This document shows positions 49,201-58,067 of a DNA stretch of 64,000 nt, one piece after another (the stretch's first letter is position 1; each line of letters begins with the position of its first letter). Below the pieces are notes generated by a model. It saw only the letters and a program-made list of their open reading frames with translations, did not search any database and had not been told where the DNA came from. The stretch is from Ridgeia piscesae (Eukaryota > Annelida > Polychaeta > Sabellida > Siboglinidae), in assembly GCA_025642075.2 (NCBI GenBank), contig JAODUO010000423.1, positions 213,501 through 277,500 on the forward strand, given 5' to 3'. The position numbers and the translations under genes are program-made.

Positions 49201-52200
49201 ACCGGGCATGGTCAACAACAGCTCTCCTGACGTGCTCCACAGCTTCAGTGTGTTGTCATAGCAACCAGTAAGGATGCTGCAAACCCAAAAATATGAATGA
49301 GGGCACGAGTATAACTTCATAACTTGCCAATAGCATCGTGAGCCTTGAGAGAATTATTGCTGTCCTTCTCTTTCTAGTTCACGCTCAAGTTAACCTCACT
49401 AAAATCAGGCCAATCGTGTGGACTTTTTCTATTTGAGGTCACGTAGTGCCCCCACACCACCCGCTACTGCCTTACTGTCTCCTGTACTTGTTCTCCTATC
49501 CCTTCCCAACTCTGCAGGATCTCTCCAGTCCTCTCATCTCAGTTGTGGACTTCCTCTTCTCCCCCTACCCCCTGATGACTGTCTTCCCTGTCAACCCTCC
49601 TTCCACAGGTTCGGGAGTTTCATACTATCAAAGGGAAGGTGTCTGCCATTCTACCCAGAATTATCCAGTGTAGTGGTTTGAAACAGGAAGTGTGCTGTGT
49701 GACCGTGGGAACGGTGAACATTAAGGGGCACTGTGCTTAATGCAGCTCGCCCAAAGTGTCGCCATTTGCCAACAATGTTTGTTTTGGAACTGAGTGTTTT
49801 GTTCTGTGTATTGGACATGTTGCATTGTTGAAACTTCCAAAGTGTGAACATTGCTTGGTGCTTATTAAAGTAATCAAAACACATTTTCCCAGATGATAAA
49901 CCATATGTTTACCAAGTTCCCTGTGCCCTGACGGCTGACACCCAGTCGTCGTGGAGGAGGGAGTCCTCGGGCTCAGGCGTGGGAGACCTCTCCACATACT
50001 CTATCTCTACGACTGTTTCCTACAACACAACTCCAACATGTATATCAACAGTTATTTAATTTATTGGCTGCCACTTTAAAGTCCAGCCACGGAACATGCT
50101 TGGCAACCCAACTCTTTAAACAGTTAACTTACATTACATGATATTAGTGATAACATAAATAGACATAACATAAAACATTTGAGAATGTTTGATGCTTTCA
50201 TGCTGAATGTGGATGAATGAGCATGTCGTTGCTTTAAATGAGTTTATTAATGATGTAAGAAACAGGTCACAACTTTGAACTTACAGTACAAAGATGTTTA
50301 TTTCAGCTAATGCTTTGATTGTGGTGTCACCTACTGAATGGACATTGGGTCAACTGAGCAGTATAATACACGGATTGCTCGATGCTCATAGACTAAGAGG
50401 CTTAAAGAGTCTGAGATGGTGTTGAATGTTGCTCACTGTTGAGATGTCATTCTGCCTCATGTGTTCCTCAAGACGACTGTGTAAGAACGTCCCTCCAATG
50501 AGGAAGTCAAATGCAACTCGACCATCTCCATCAGAGCCATCTGCAGGAATACAGCATGAATCATACTGACAGGCAAATGCGATTACCAGAGAGCCACATA
50601 ATCAGGATATCTTATGCTCTCCATATATATCGGTTCTTTTGATGTATTTAAATTACAGACTTATTCCACACCTTATGGCTGTTATGACAGATCTGACTGA
50701 TTTTTGCAGTTTGTTATGTACAATATCTCACCCGAGCTGCATAGTTCAGAATAATCGCAGAAATCACACGATACTGTGAATGACTCACACCCATGTGACT
50801 TCTAATACAAGCATTAAAACTGGCAAAACCATTAGCCAAACTTAAATTTATAAAATAATAATGGAGTCACTTATATTTCAAGGCGTTGCAGTCTTGCAGA
50901 CGAATCATACAAATATTGGCATCTAAGATGAAGGTAATGGTGAAAGTGTCCAGAAGGAAACCCATATGGCATGTTGATAAATAAATAAAGGTATAAGATG
51001 GAAAACATTCTCATTCAGGATTCACTCATTTTAGTGCCGGGAACATTGTCTGATAGAAATCGTCTGCATTCAGCCTTACCTGCTTTCAGAAGTCCATTGA
51101 TCAAGTCACACAGCTCGTCTGTAGTGACATTTGAAGGAACAGAGAATGGTGTGTCTGCCACAGAGTATCTGAACAGAAAAGACATGTTACAGAGCAGTCT
51201 TCAGGATAGACTTTGTTAAACATGTCCGTGTGGCATGACCATCTAGCTTGTGACCCTTCTGTGTGGCAGGCCACTACTCAGGTTTTGGCTGAGTCTGCCA
51301 TTCAAAGTGTTTTAACTCTAACTATCCACTACACGCTGAGTACGGTGGTCAAGCTGAATCAATAGTGTGTTTACCAGGTAATCATCGTTGTAGTTTATTA
51401 ACTATCACTAATATTTCACGCATATTTTCTGTTTTTGAACATGGATTATCCAACCTGTGGTGGTTACAATGGCAGAAGGCTGCATTTCAATCGTATGTTT
51501 TGGATGGTTTGTTTTGGGGAAGAAACTATATCGGATGATGACATTCAAAACTATGGCTATGTCGGCGAACTTAGCTACGGAACTGACTGTGACAGCAGGA
51601 ATATTTCTGATTGATACGTGGACACCAGTGATGATAAAAGTTACAGCATGAGACTGAAGGAAGAGCAGCGTACCACGATGTCAATATAATACAGTACAGC
51701 TCATTTTACTTGCTGATTCTCGTACTTTCCGAAAAGATAACATCCCTATTCATAAAATGGATATTGTCATGTTCAGTAGTCACAGCAGATCAGGGATGTA
51801 GGACTGAAGTGGTTAGCACATCCATAGATAAGCTCATCTGTATTTTTTAATACATATTGGCATACAAAATGTAATACATTTTATGTGATTTATTTATAGT
51901 CTGTGATTGTGTTGACATGTCGTGTATAAGTCTGATGACATAGCCATGGCCTGGCTGTATTGCAGATGTTTAGCAATATGTAGGGAGGTCAGGCCAATTT
52001 GCTGCCCCTTCTGACAACATGGGGAGACAGGGGTCCAGGTTTAGTGGCCGTAGTTTATTATCACGCAAACAAACCTGTTCGTTTATAATTTTTCTCATGT
52101 TGTTATAATGTCAGTCCATGATTCTGTGCTGATAGCTAATTTTTTTTGGTGCTTGAGAGCATTTAATAAAATTTTTCCTCTCAATGTCGTATTTTGGTTT

Positions 52201-53077
52201 TCATTGTTTATGCATGCTGCCATGTAGGATCAAAATTTTATTGCAGTTTCATTAATATATAATCTTTGTAATTGAATGCAGTACCATTGCATTTTAATTA
52301 ATTACCATCAGATGAAAAATGAAAGCAATTCTAAAGATTTATTGGCAAGATCAAATCTGTCAGAAACTTGTCAGAAAATGGTTTTTAATTTGAAATTTCA
52401 TAAAATTGCAGTTTCATTGATATTTCATCTACATACAAGCACATAGCAGTTCAATTAGTGATTATGACAAGGGGGGGAAATTAATGTTTGTGGTTTATAA
52501 ACAAAATTACATATATTAGCAAACCATAATTTTTTTAACTTCAAACATCTGTAGTTTGCTTAATATTTCACTTAAATACATGAAACAACTGCCATTATAG
52601 TTCTTATAGTGACTGCTATCAGGGAACATTAAAAAAAATCGAAAGAAAAATTTGGTCCGACCACCCTACAATATGTATCAATATATCGTATTGTGAACTC
52701 CTATTGAGGGTTTGTTCAGATGCGAATGACCGTATAACTAAGAGTAAGAGTGACAAGACTCAGCGGTGAGCAAGCAACCGGAGAAATCACGAGGCGGCCA
52801 GCGCTGCTAGCTGGTCCAGAGTCAGTGGCTGTCGCACACTATCACTGCCAGTGTCACTGATAGTGATACACAGGCCACGACGACGACAGGTCAGCAGTTG
52901 TTACTAAAACTACAAATAGACTAACTGGCTATGTGTCGACGAGGAAACAATGGCCGTATGTGCCACCTTAACTAACTACAAACGGAAATAAACTATTTAA
53001 AGGGAAACAGTAGCTTACTTCGGTTGTTTAGTAAAAAATTTGGCTTGCACATGCGGAATATCACTGGACGCCGCCAT
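40083..53077 (-). CDS. WDR12: WDR12 (Ytm1 homolog), ribosome biogenesis protein, 12 coding exons
   Basis: Nucleolar subunit of the PeBoW complex (PES1-BOP1-WDR12) needed for 27S/32S pre-rRNA processing and 60S subunit assembly. Twelve exons (53077-53019, 51168-51080, 50540-50437, 50019-49913, 49276-49161, 47598-47438, 46344-46299, 45089-45007, 43607-43467, 42980-42875, 41463-41331, 40248-40083) join in frame to 436 codons; the human protein is 423 residues. Residues about 9-84 are the NLE domain (binds the MIDAS domain of Midasin/Rea1 in the yeast homolog). Residues about 107-430 form seven WD blades, closing with LKLWS, VLLWQW, LKIWS, IKMWD, VRLYD, LKQWD and LKVFR. A basic linker (PAKRKK) lies between blades 3 and 4. 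All introns are GT-AG except the one after exon 8, which is GC-AG. The start ATGGCGGCG follows the family pattern and sits in a YY1/TISU-like context. Confidence 0.95.
41331..41463 (-). CDS. WDR12: WDR12 coding exon 11
   Basis: Residues 338-382 (phase 1 in, phase 2 out). It encodes [20 protein letters not shown] and [15 protein letters not shown], blade 6; the human protein has SHTGWV and KLWDTRS. Acceptor gcctgtag, donor gtatgc. Confidence 0.95.
41650..42480 (+). pseudogene. Penelope-like element relic with GIY-YIG remnant (WDR12 intron 10)
   Basis: Plus strand, opposite to WDR12. In changing frames one reads: [10 protein letters not shown] (about 41794); the N-terminal block [20 protein letters not shown] and [20 protein letters not shown] (about 41850-41985); RT C-terminal segments [16 protein letters not shown] (about 42121) and [13 protein letters not shown] (about 42200); and the GIY-YIG endonuclease-like segment [16 protein letters not shown] (about 42298-42345). 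Most of the RT core between about 42010 and 42120 is missing, and frameshifts and stops are present, so it is dead. Penelope-like elements typically combine an RT with a C-terminal GIY-YIG nuclease, which is why I assign this class. Confidence 0.78.
42875..42980 (-). CDS. WDR12: WDR12 coding exon 10
   Basis: Residues 303-338 (phase 0 in, phase 1 out). It encodes [20 protein letters not shown] and [10 protein letters not shown], blade 5. Acceptor gtttcag, donor gtgagc. Confidence 0.94.
43467..43607 (-). CDS. WDR12: WDR12 coding exon 9
   Basis: Residues 256-302 (phase 0 in and out). It encodes [18 protein letters not shown] and [13 protein letters not shown], blade 4, including the GH...WD pair. 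Acceptor gcttccag, donor gtaagt. Confidence 0.95.
44022..44299. repeat. Two adjacent inverted repeats in WDR12 intron 8
   Basis: First pair: 42-bp arms 44022-44063 and 44176-44217, about one mismatch, containing TTTTCAAAATTCCGAATGGG. Second pair: 20-bp exact arms 44223-44242 and 44280-44299, enclosing a further 13-bp inverted pair (44234-44246 and 44262-44274). It may be a foldback or MITE-like insertion, but no target duplication or transposase is visible. Confidence 0.85.
44367..45005. repeat. 42-43-bp minisatellite in WDR12 intron 8, about 15 copies
   Basis: The unit runs roughly GTAACTATGC CCCCTAGTCT GTAGTTGTCA CGTGTTACAA CT. Each unit carries a CACGTG or CACATG core inside a near-palindrome (GTTGTCACGTGTTACAAC). 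C-run length varies. The last copy (AGTCAGTAGTTGTCACTTGC) runs directly into the splice donor of exon 8, so in the transcript the intron starts inside the repeat. Confidence 0.92.
45007..45089 (-). CDS. WDR12: WDR12 coding exon 8 (GC donor)
   Basis: Residues 228-255 (phase 1 in, phase 0 out). Acidic-then-basic linker [17 protein letters not shown] ending KIPTR. The exon must end at CGG followed by gcaagt: the only nearby GT would break the frame with exon 9, while the GC donor joins exactly to VPTMTLSGH. Acceptor aattcag. Confidence 0.85.
46299..46344 (-). CDS. WDR12: WDR12 coding exon 7
   Basis: Residues 213-228 (phase 0 in, phase 1 out), only 46 bases. [15 protein letters not shown], end of blade 3. 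Acceptor ctttcag, donor gtaaca. Confidence 0.93.
46368..46446. repeat. Short GGTGGGTGGTGAG-type repeat in WDR12 intron 6
   Basis: About 80 bases of irregular GGTGGGTGGTGAGTGGT units, G-rich on the plus strand and hence C-rich in the WDR12 transcript, starting about 23 bases upstream of exon 7. It overlaps the polypyrimidine/branch region of that intron. Confidence 0.85.
47438..47598 (-). CDS. WDR12: WDR12 coding exon 6
   Basis: Residues 159-212 (phase 1 in, phase 0 out). It encodes [15 protein letters not shown] (blade 2) and [19 protein letters not shown], closely matching human [13 protein letters not shown]. Acceptor tctccag, donor gtaagg. Confidence 0.94.
47987..48828. repeat. 28-bp minisatellite in WDR12 intron 5, about 30 copies
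   Basis: An almost perfect tandem repeat whose unit runs GTTTGTAACC TGCACTGTAT TCATGTAT. Changes are few: GCATTC for GTATTC, GTGTGT for GTATGT, and one single-base deletion near 48482. Homogeneity suggests recent expansion. It lies wholly in the 1.56-kb intron between exons 5 and 6, so over half of that intron is repeat. Confidence 0.95.
49161..49276 (-). CDS. WDR12: WDR12 coding exon 5
   Basis: Residues 120-159 (phase 2 in, phase 1 out). It encodes [14 protein letters not shown] (blade 1 end) and [14 protein letters not shown] (blade 2 start). Acceptor gtttgcag, donor gtcagt. Confidence 0.93.
49913..50019 (-). CDS. WDR12: WDR12 coding exon 4
   Basis: Residues 85-120 (phase 0 in, phase 2 out). 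It encodes [17 protein letters not shown] and [10 protein letters not shown], the junction of NLE and propeller. The split codon 120 reads TGC (Cys) where the human protein has Trp before ILTG. Donor gtaaac. Confidence 0.92.
50437..50540 (-). CDS. WDR12: WDR12 coding exon 3
   Basis: Residues 50-84 (phase 1 in, phase 0 out). It encodes [20 protein letters not shown], matching human FDFLIKGQFLRMPL. Acceptor cctgcag, donor gtgagc. Confidence 0.93.
51080..51168 (-). CDS. WDR12: WDR12 coding exon 2
   Basis: Residues 20-50 (phase 2 in, phase 1 out). It encodes [20 protein letters not shown] and LINGLLKAG of the NLE domain. Acceptor ctgttcag, donor gtaagg. Confidence 0.92.
53019..53077 (-). CDS. 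WDR12: WDR12 coding exon 1
   Basis: Residues 1-20 (phase 2 out). [20 protein letters not shown], the beginning of the NLE domain; AKFFT corresponds to human TRFFT. Donor gtaagc. An in-frame upstream ATG at 53203 is less likely given the family N-terminus. Confidence 0.9.
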
Positions 53078-53084
53078 TTTGTTA
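53071..53084 (-). promoter_or_regulatory. WDR12: YY1/TISU-like element spanning the WDR12 start codon
   Basis: On the minus strand the start reads ACAAAATGGCGGCG, one base off the TISU consensus SAASATGGCGGC and a good YY1-type AAnATGGCGGC motif. In known cases this element directs transcription and scanning-free initiation in genes with very short leaders, often housekeeping genes. Confidence 0.5.
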
Positions 53085-53543
53085 TTAGTCAATAGCGCTA
53101 TTCGGTCTGCATAGTTCTTTCTAGTATGTACCCTGCCTATATTTGCGTCAAAAGAAGGTGAAAGAGAAAAGTGAATTTGCATTTTAGTGCTTTTATTTTT
53201 CAATTTTTTATTAATGTTATTTATCTATTATAGCCATCTTTTACATGTTCTTGTGATTTGCTTCTATTTATTATTTATCTTATGCGTTATATCTATTTTT
53301 AGAGGTCCACTATGGAGATGTGATTATTGCATAATGTACAATTTGTTTCTTGTGCTCCTGTTTTGTGATATATTATTTTGAATAAAATGTCTCTACTACT
53401 TAATGTCAGTCCGATATCTCTATTTTGGACGTAAAAACAGTTTCGAGTGCTGGAAACGATTATATCTAGATTGCAACCAGATATGACGACTAACTGTCGT
53501 ACATAGCATATTTAATTACCAGGTATAAAGACACCGTAGGTGT
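53085..53543. other. WDR12 upstream region
   Basis: No other gene is recognised. Open frames here are short and AT-driven. Confidence 0.4.
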
Positions 53544-53930
53544 AACTGTGATGTTTATCGATTTCTCACACACCGGCCGTCCAATTACATGTTATTTGCG
53601 GTAGTTCTGTAAATACAGGGTTTCCACTGCCGCGACTAATGTAAAGCAGTTTCGAGGTTTTGGCAGAACCGGCTTTGTGGACCGTCACAGTTCACTAAAC
53701 CGGTGCATAGTTTGTGCCGTATTTTGTCAGAGAGGTCGACATCATATCATTCCTCATTCCAGTTTTATAACGACCTGTCGACCAATGTTTCTCAGTCATC
53801 GCTGACGGCAAGTGCTCTTCGACAGGTATTGTGCTCTTCGACAGCATTGCAGAGATCTATGTTCGACCGAATGTCAGGTTAACGTTCTGTTGATAAAACA
53901 AATGTGTATCCAGACTTAGTCACGCTCTGT
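53544..53930 (+). repeat. Copy A of a duplicated 5'-exon-like segment
   Basis: It matches, with moderate divergence, the segment now split into 54231-54295 and 56982-57350. Shared blocks include AAATACAGGGTTTCCA, CAGAACCGGCTTTGTGGACC, AGAGGTCGACATC, CTGTCGACCAATGTTTCTCA and GTCACGCTCTGTCAAGC. At the place equivalent to the splice donor of copy B (CGACAG then gtaagg) it reads CGACAG then gtattg, a weaker donor. A GT/CGTG microsatellite follows. Confidence 0.8.
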
Positions 53931-53939
53931 CAAGCTGCG

Positions 53940-53971
53940 TCGCGTGCGTGCGTGCGTGCGTGCGTGCGTGT

Positions 53972-54010
<39 letters not shown>

Positions 54011-54026
54011 TGTGTGTGTGTGTGTG

Positions 54027-54064
<38 letters not shown>

Positions 54065-54068
54065 ACGT
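53940..54068. repeat. (CGTG)n then (TG)n microsatellite
   Basis: CGTGCGTGCG followed by interrupted TG runs. Open His/Thr or Cys/Val frames across it are artefacts. Confidence 0.95.
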
Positions 54069-54230
54069 GTCTGTGTGCGTGTTTGAATTAAAAGTTGCCA
54101 ACATCTCAATTTGGAGCTAATGAGAACGACAATTGAGCACATTAGCTGCACGATTAGTTGACCGAAACCTTTCAATCAGTTCAATAGTTTTAGCGTAGGC
54201 CTAGAATCTATACATAATATTAGCAGGGCT

Positions 54231-54295
54231 AACTGTGTATCGAGTTCTCACACACCGGCATTCTGTATGCGATAGATCGGTAAATACAGGGTTTC
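54231..54295 (+). repeat. Copy B, left part (before the hAT-like insertion)
   Basis: AACTGTG, then CTCACACACCGGC and AAATACAGGGTTTC as in copy A, after which homology stops exactly at the terminal repeat of the inserted element and resumes at 56982. Confidence 0.8.
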
Positions 54296-54348
54296 CAGTG
54301 GCGTAGCCAGGATTTTGCATTAGAGGGGGCCCACCCGACAACCAAGCA

Positions 54349-54503
<155 letters not shown>

Positions 54504-54844
54504 CAAACCCAACTCGCTTAAAATGAAATGAATACCGACATGACAACCAAGTTCACTAATCAGTGTAGCTGACAGTTCAGTAAATCCATTCACAGAAGGC
54601 GTCAGTTAAAATTAGAAAGTAAGAGAGAAATAACACATTATTAAAGAGACACGAACCAAACCCCCTATATAACATTAGCCTACAGCCGGCCACCACATTC
54701 CTCACGCTACTCTCTCAAACCTACTGACAAAGACCATGCCAAATAACAATATGTAGTCACTTACTCTGATGAAACAATAATTAAACATCCCTATCTTTAC
54801 AAGATGATAGGGCGATCGCGTTCAACCAGTAACTTCATAACATA

Positions 54845-56013
54845 TCATCATCATCATGTTGTCGGTAGCGATGCGACAAAAACAGCTTCCATCACTTGAC
54901 CTATTGCTCTCCGTTTATCTCTCTGCTGTGAGAGTGATGCCCATGAGTTGGTCTTTTCTCAGCTTCCGGTTTATCTTGATGGTATCCTTGAACCGGAGAC
55001 GAGGGCGCCCTCTCTTTCTGTGCCCAGATGACAGTTGAGAGTAGAGAACCCGCTTTGGTAGCCTGTCTGGTGACATCTTCATGAGGTGTCCAGTCCACCG
55101 GAGATTCTTTCTGGTAAGACCTTCCATAAATGGCAGCCCTGTCCGTTCGAGTGTGTCCGTGTTTGTCACTTTGTCCATCCAGGTTATCCTCATGATCGAA
55201 CGCAGATATCGCACCATGAAGGCATGCAGATTTTTCACCTTTCGTCTGTACACTGTCCAGGCCTCAGCTCCATATGGGAGGGTGGACAGCACGACTGCAC
55301 GGTATATCCTGCCTTTAACCCGCATGGACACATGGTGGTTGTTCCAGAGTCTCTGGCGTAGTCCGCCGAAAGATGCACTAGCCTTGGCCTCTATATTTCA
55401 TCGTCAATGCATCCATTATTTGATATAGTGCTTCCGAGGTAAGTGAATTCCTGAACAGAGTTCAGCTTGTTTCCATCAACCATGGTATCCTCATCTCGGG
55501 TTCTAGTAGAGTTGGATTGGTGCAGCACCTCGGTCTTCTTGGTGTTAAATCTTCAGGCCGAACTTCTTTGATGCATCGGAGAAAGCGTCCACTATTTTCT
55601 GCATCTCTTCAGCAGAGTGGCCAACCTGTGCACTGTCACCTGCGAATAGCAGCTCTCTCACCAATATCCGAGTAACCTTGGTCTTCGCTCTGAAGTGTGC
55701 GACGTTGAATAGGTCAGCGCTCTGCCTGGATTGTATGTAGACGCCATCCTCCACGTCTCGGAAAGCTTCGTCGAGTATTGCTGATAGGAAGATGGAGAAG
55801 AGCGTGGGGGCCAGTACACATCCTCGATTGACCCCATTTGTAACACTGAACGATTCCGAGACTTCCCCTCCAACACTAACATTCGCCATCATTCCGGTAT
55901 GTAGAGCCTAGATCCTAGTTGTGAACTTCTCTGGGCATCCATACTTCCCCAGTAGCTTCCATAGCCCGGTCCTCCCAACTGTATCGAACGCCTTACTGAA
56001 GTTCCAACATGTA
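54845..56013 (-). pseudogene. 5'-truncated LINE reverse-transcriptase pseudogene
   Basis: Minus strand: RT motif A region FSKAFDTVGRTGLWKLLG (about 56010); NGVNRGCVLAPTLFSIFL (motif B region, about 55820); the catalytic box reading FAGDSAQ (about 55640) where active elements have F/YADD; VQEFTYLGSTISNNG (about 55460); then AEAWTVYRRKVKNLHAF and RKNLRWTGHLMKMSPDR of the C-terminal region. A stop after TTRI, a stop after DDEI and a frameshift near 55545 inactivate it, and the catalytic Asp is replaced by Gly. The 3' end runs into ATGATGATGATG (about 54845-54858), like the short tandem tails of RTE-type LINEs. The element starts mid-domain, typical 5' truncation. Confidence 0.85.
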
Positions 56014-56219
56014 ACGTTGCGTATTATAATTTATAAATTCACGACAGGATGTGGCAGTGTACAATCCACTAGATTAATAGCCTTGGTTACAATGAGGATT
56101 ACAGCCGGGGCAAACGCTTGGAGGAAAGTCGAAGTGGTGATGGGAGGTGATGCGCATATAACGTAAACGTAAACGGAATGTGCTCAGTTCGTGTGCTACC
56201 TCAGCATACACGAATACAC

Positions 56220-56580
56220 TAGAAACGATGGCACCAACAGAGAAACAACAGGAGAAGGTCCAGGCTTGCGAAAAACAACCTGGTAAGAATAATCGTGGCA
56301 GTTAACAGAGTTGATAAGAGAAAATGGATGACATGAGAGTGGAGGTTGGAGTGAAGGAAAGTTCTAAGAAGAAATTGGTGAGGAGTACAGTACAAAAAAC
56401 GGCACAAGAAGAATGGCGAAGAAGAAGACCGAAATTGCGATGGGAGATTGCATTGAAAGTGACCTAGAACGAGTGGGAGAAGAATGGAAAACAATGATAG
56501 ATAGAAGGAATTGAAGACTGCTGACAGAGAACGACAGGAAGAAAAAAGACAATGGAAAAGGAAATCATGGTCAACTCACC
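56220..56580 (+). pseudogene. LINE 3'-terminal fragment, plus strand
   Basis: Reading across frames gives MDDMRVEVGVKESSKKKLVR, then RRRPKLRWE, CIESDLERVGEEWKTMIDRR and LLTENDRKKK. This corresponds to the typical LINE ORF2 C-terminus (RWEDCV..DLER...W....DRR.WR). It has an internal deletion and stops. Orientation is opposite to the neighbouring LINE piece. Confidence 0.7.
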
Positions 56581-56981
56581 CCTGACGACAGTGATGCCAA
56601 GAAAATAATGACAACAAAATGCAATTTTACCCTAGTCTAGTAACTTGGCAACTATTATTTGGAATCCTTGATAGCCATTAGCCATCATGCACATTGGGAA
56701 TAATGACATTTGTATTGCTCTGTTAACTCTCATGCGGCAGCCAGTGACAGAAGTGGAGAACTCCTAACTTAATCCTACTTGAATAATAACACTTTTTATG
56801 CGAAAGGGACTGGGAAGGAAGATCTTACACAAGCATCCTGAAACCCACTGTACTTTGTGACTCTATGAATTCGGCAGCCAATTATTGAATCAGGCCAGTT
56901 ATTGGTCCTCCGTTCCGCACAATCCTATTTATTTCGGGATTGGGGGTATGGCCCCCTGACCCCCCTCTGGCTACGCCACTG

Positions 56982-57222
56982 GGGGTTTCCATTGACGTCA
57001 ATAAGGTAACAGAGACAGTGTTGAAGCTTCAACAGAACCGGCTTTGTGGACCGTCACGGTTCACTTTGCAGGTGCACAGCGCGTGCCCTATTTTGTCAAA
57101 GAGGTCGACATCGGCGAGCCTAGGCCGATTATTTTCCTCATTCCTGTTGGACGATACTGTTTTATAACGAACTGTCGACCAATGTTTCTCAGTCACCACT
57201 GACGGCTAACGCCCGTCGACAG
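56982..57222 (+). other. Copy B, right part: probable 5' untranslated exon of the LRR receptor
   Basis: Homology to copy A resumes here. The segment ends CCCGTCGACAG at a good donor (gtaagg, 57223), and the LRR coding exon begins after a good acceptor (ggtttcag, 58051-58058), so an 836-base leader intron is inferred. No ATG-initiated frame here joins the receptor. Transcript data are needed for the true 5' end. Confidence 0.5.
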
Positions 57223-57409
57223 GTAAGGCTGCTTCTCTAGGTGTGAAGTGTCACATCATTACGGAGGTGTGTACTTCAACTTCGACTGCCAGCGTTAACG
57301 TTTGTTGACAAAAACAAACATATAGCGAGGCTTGGTCACGCTCTGTCAAGCATGTGTGTGTTTGCTTGTTGTGTATTTATTCGCGCGTGTCCTTACATTT
57401 ATAGAACCT

Positions 57410-57489
57410 GTGTGTGTGTGTGTGTGTGTGTGTGGGCGCGCGTGCGCGCGTGCGTGCGCGTGCGCGAGCGCGTGCGCGTGCGCGTGCGT
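57410..57489. repeat. (TG)n-(CG/TG)n alternating purine-pyrimidine tract
   Basis: About 80 bases of strict TG/CG alternation, with one GG and one GAG break, the strongest Z-DNA-type composition in the window. It sits in the inferred leader intron of the LRR gene, about 600 bases before its start codon. Copy A has a related GT/CGTG tract in the same relative place. Confidence 0.9.
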
Positions 57490-58067
57490 AAATCATGTTG
57501 CCAAGAGGGTAGCATGAAATGTTAATACAAAAAAAGAAACCTATTTTGATGAGTACCTCGGTTGCGTTCGTGCGTCATCCAGCACTGTGGCGTCCTTTGG
57601 GAGCGTGATCTACTCAGTTTATCAGTCGAGGATGGCCATATAGGCTGTTTGCAGAACAGGAACTAACATGACGTCGACACATCGGAAAGGTATACGCGAA
57701 GTTGTTGTTCCGGGGAAATGCTCACATTCTATTTCCGCCTCACTAGTGATATCATGGGACAAACGTTTGACTAATGCAGGAGAAGACAAGTGCCTTCTAG
57801 ATGTCTGGCATCGGTGTTACGACTTGTTACCTTTTTGTATATGTAATAATAACAACAACAATAACAATACTAATATATTTAATAATAATAATAATTAATA
57901 GTAGTATTAGCTCGGTTATGGACAATACAAGAGTTCAACCAGTCGCACAGCAAACAAGTACGCACGCACGTACGCTCGCAAACATTTCGCACGCACGCAC
58001 GCACGCACGCTGACTGCTACTAACTATATAATTACTATAAATAATTAATTGGTTTCAGATCGGCGTT

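Noticed and set aside
53904..54175. Cys-Val and His-Thr repeat frames
   Set aside because: Translations of (TG)n/(CA)n repeats.
56219..56552. Minus-strand Leu/Ser/Phe-rich frames resembling membrane segments
   Set aside because: They are the antisense of a purine-rich LINE C-terminal relic.
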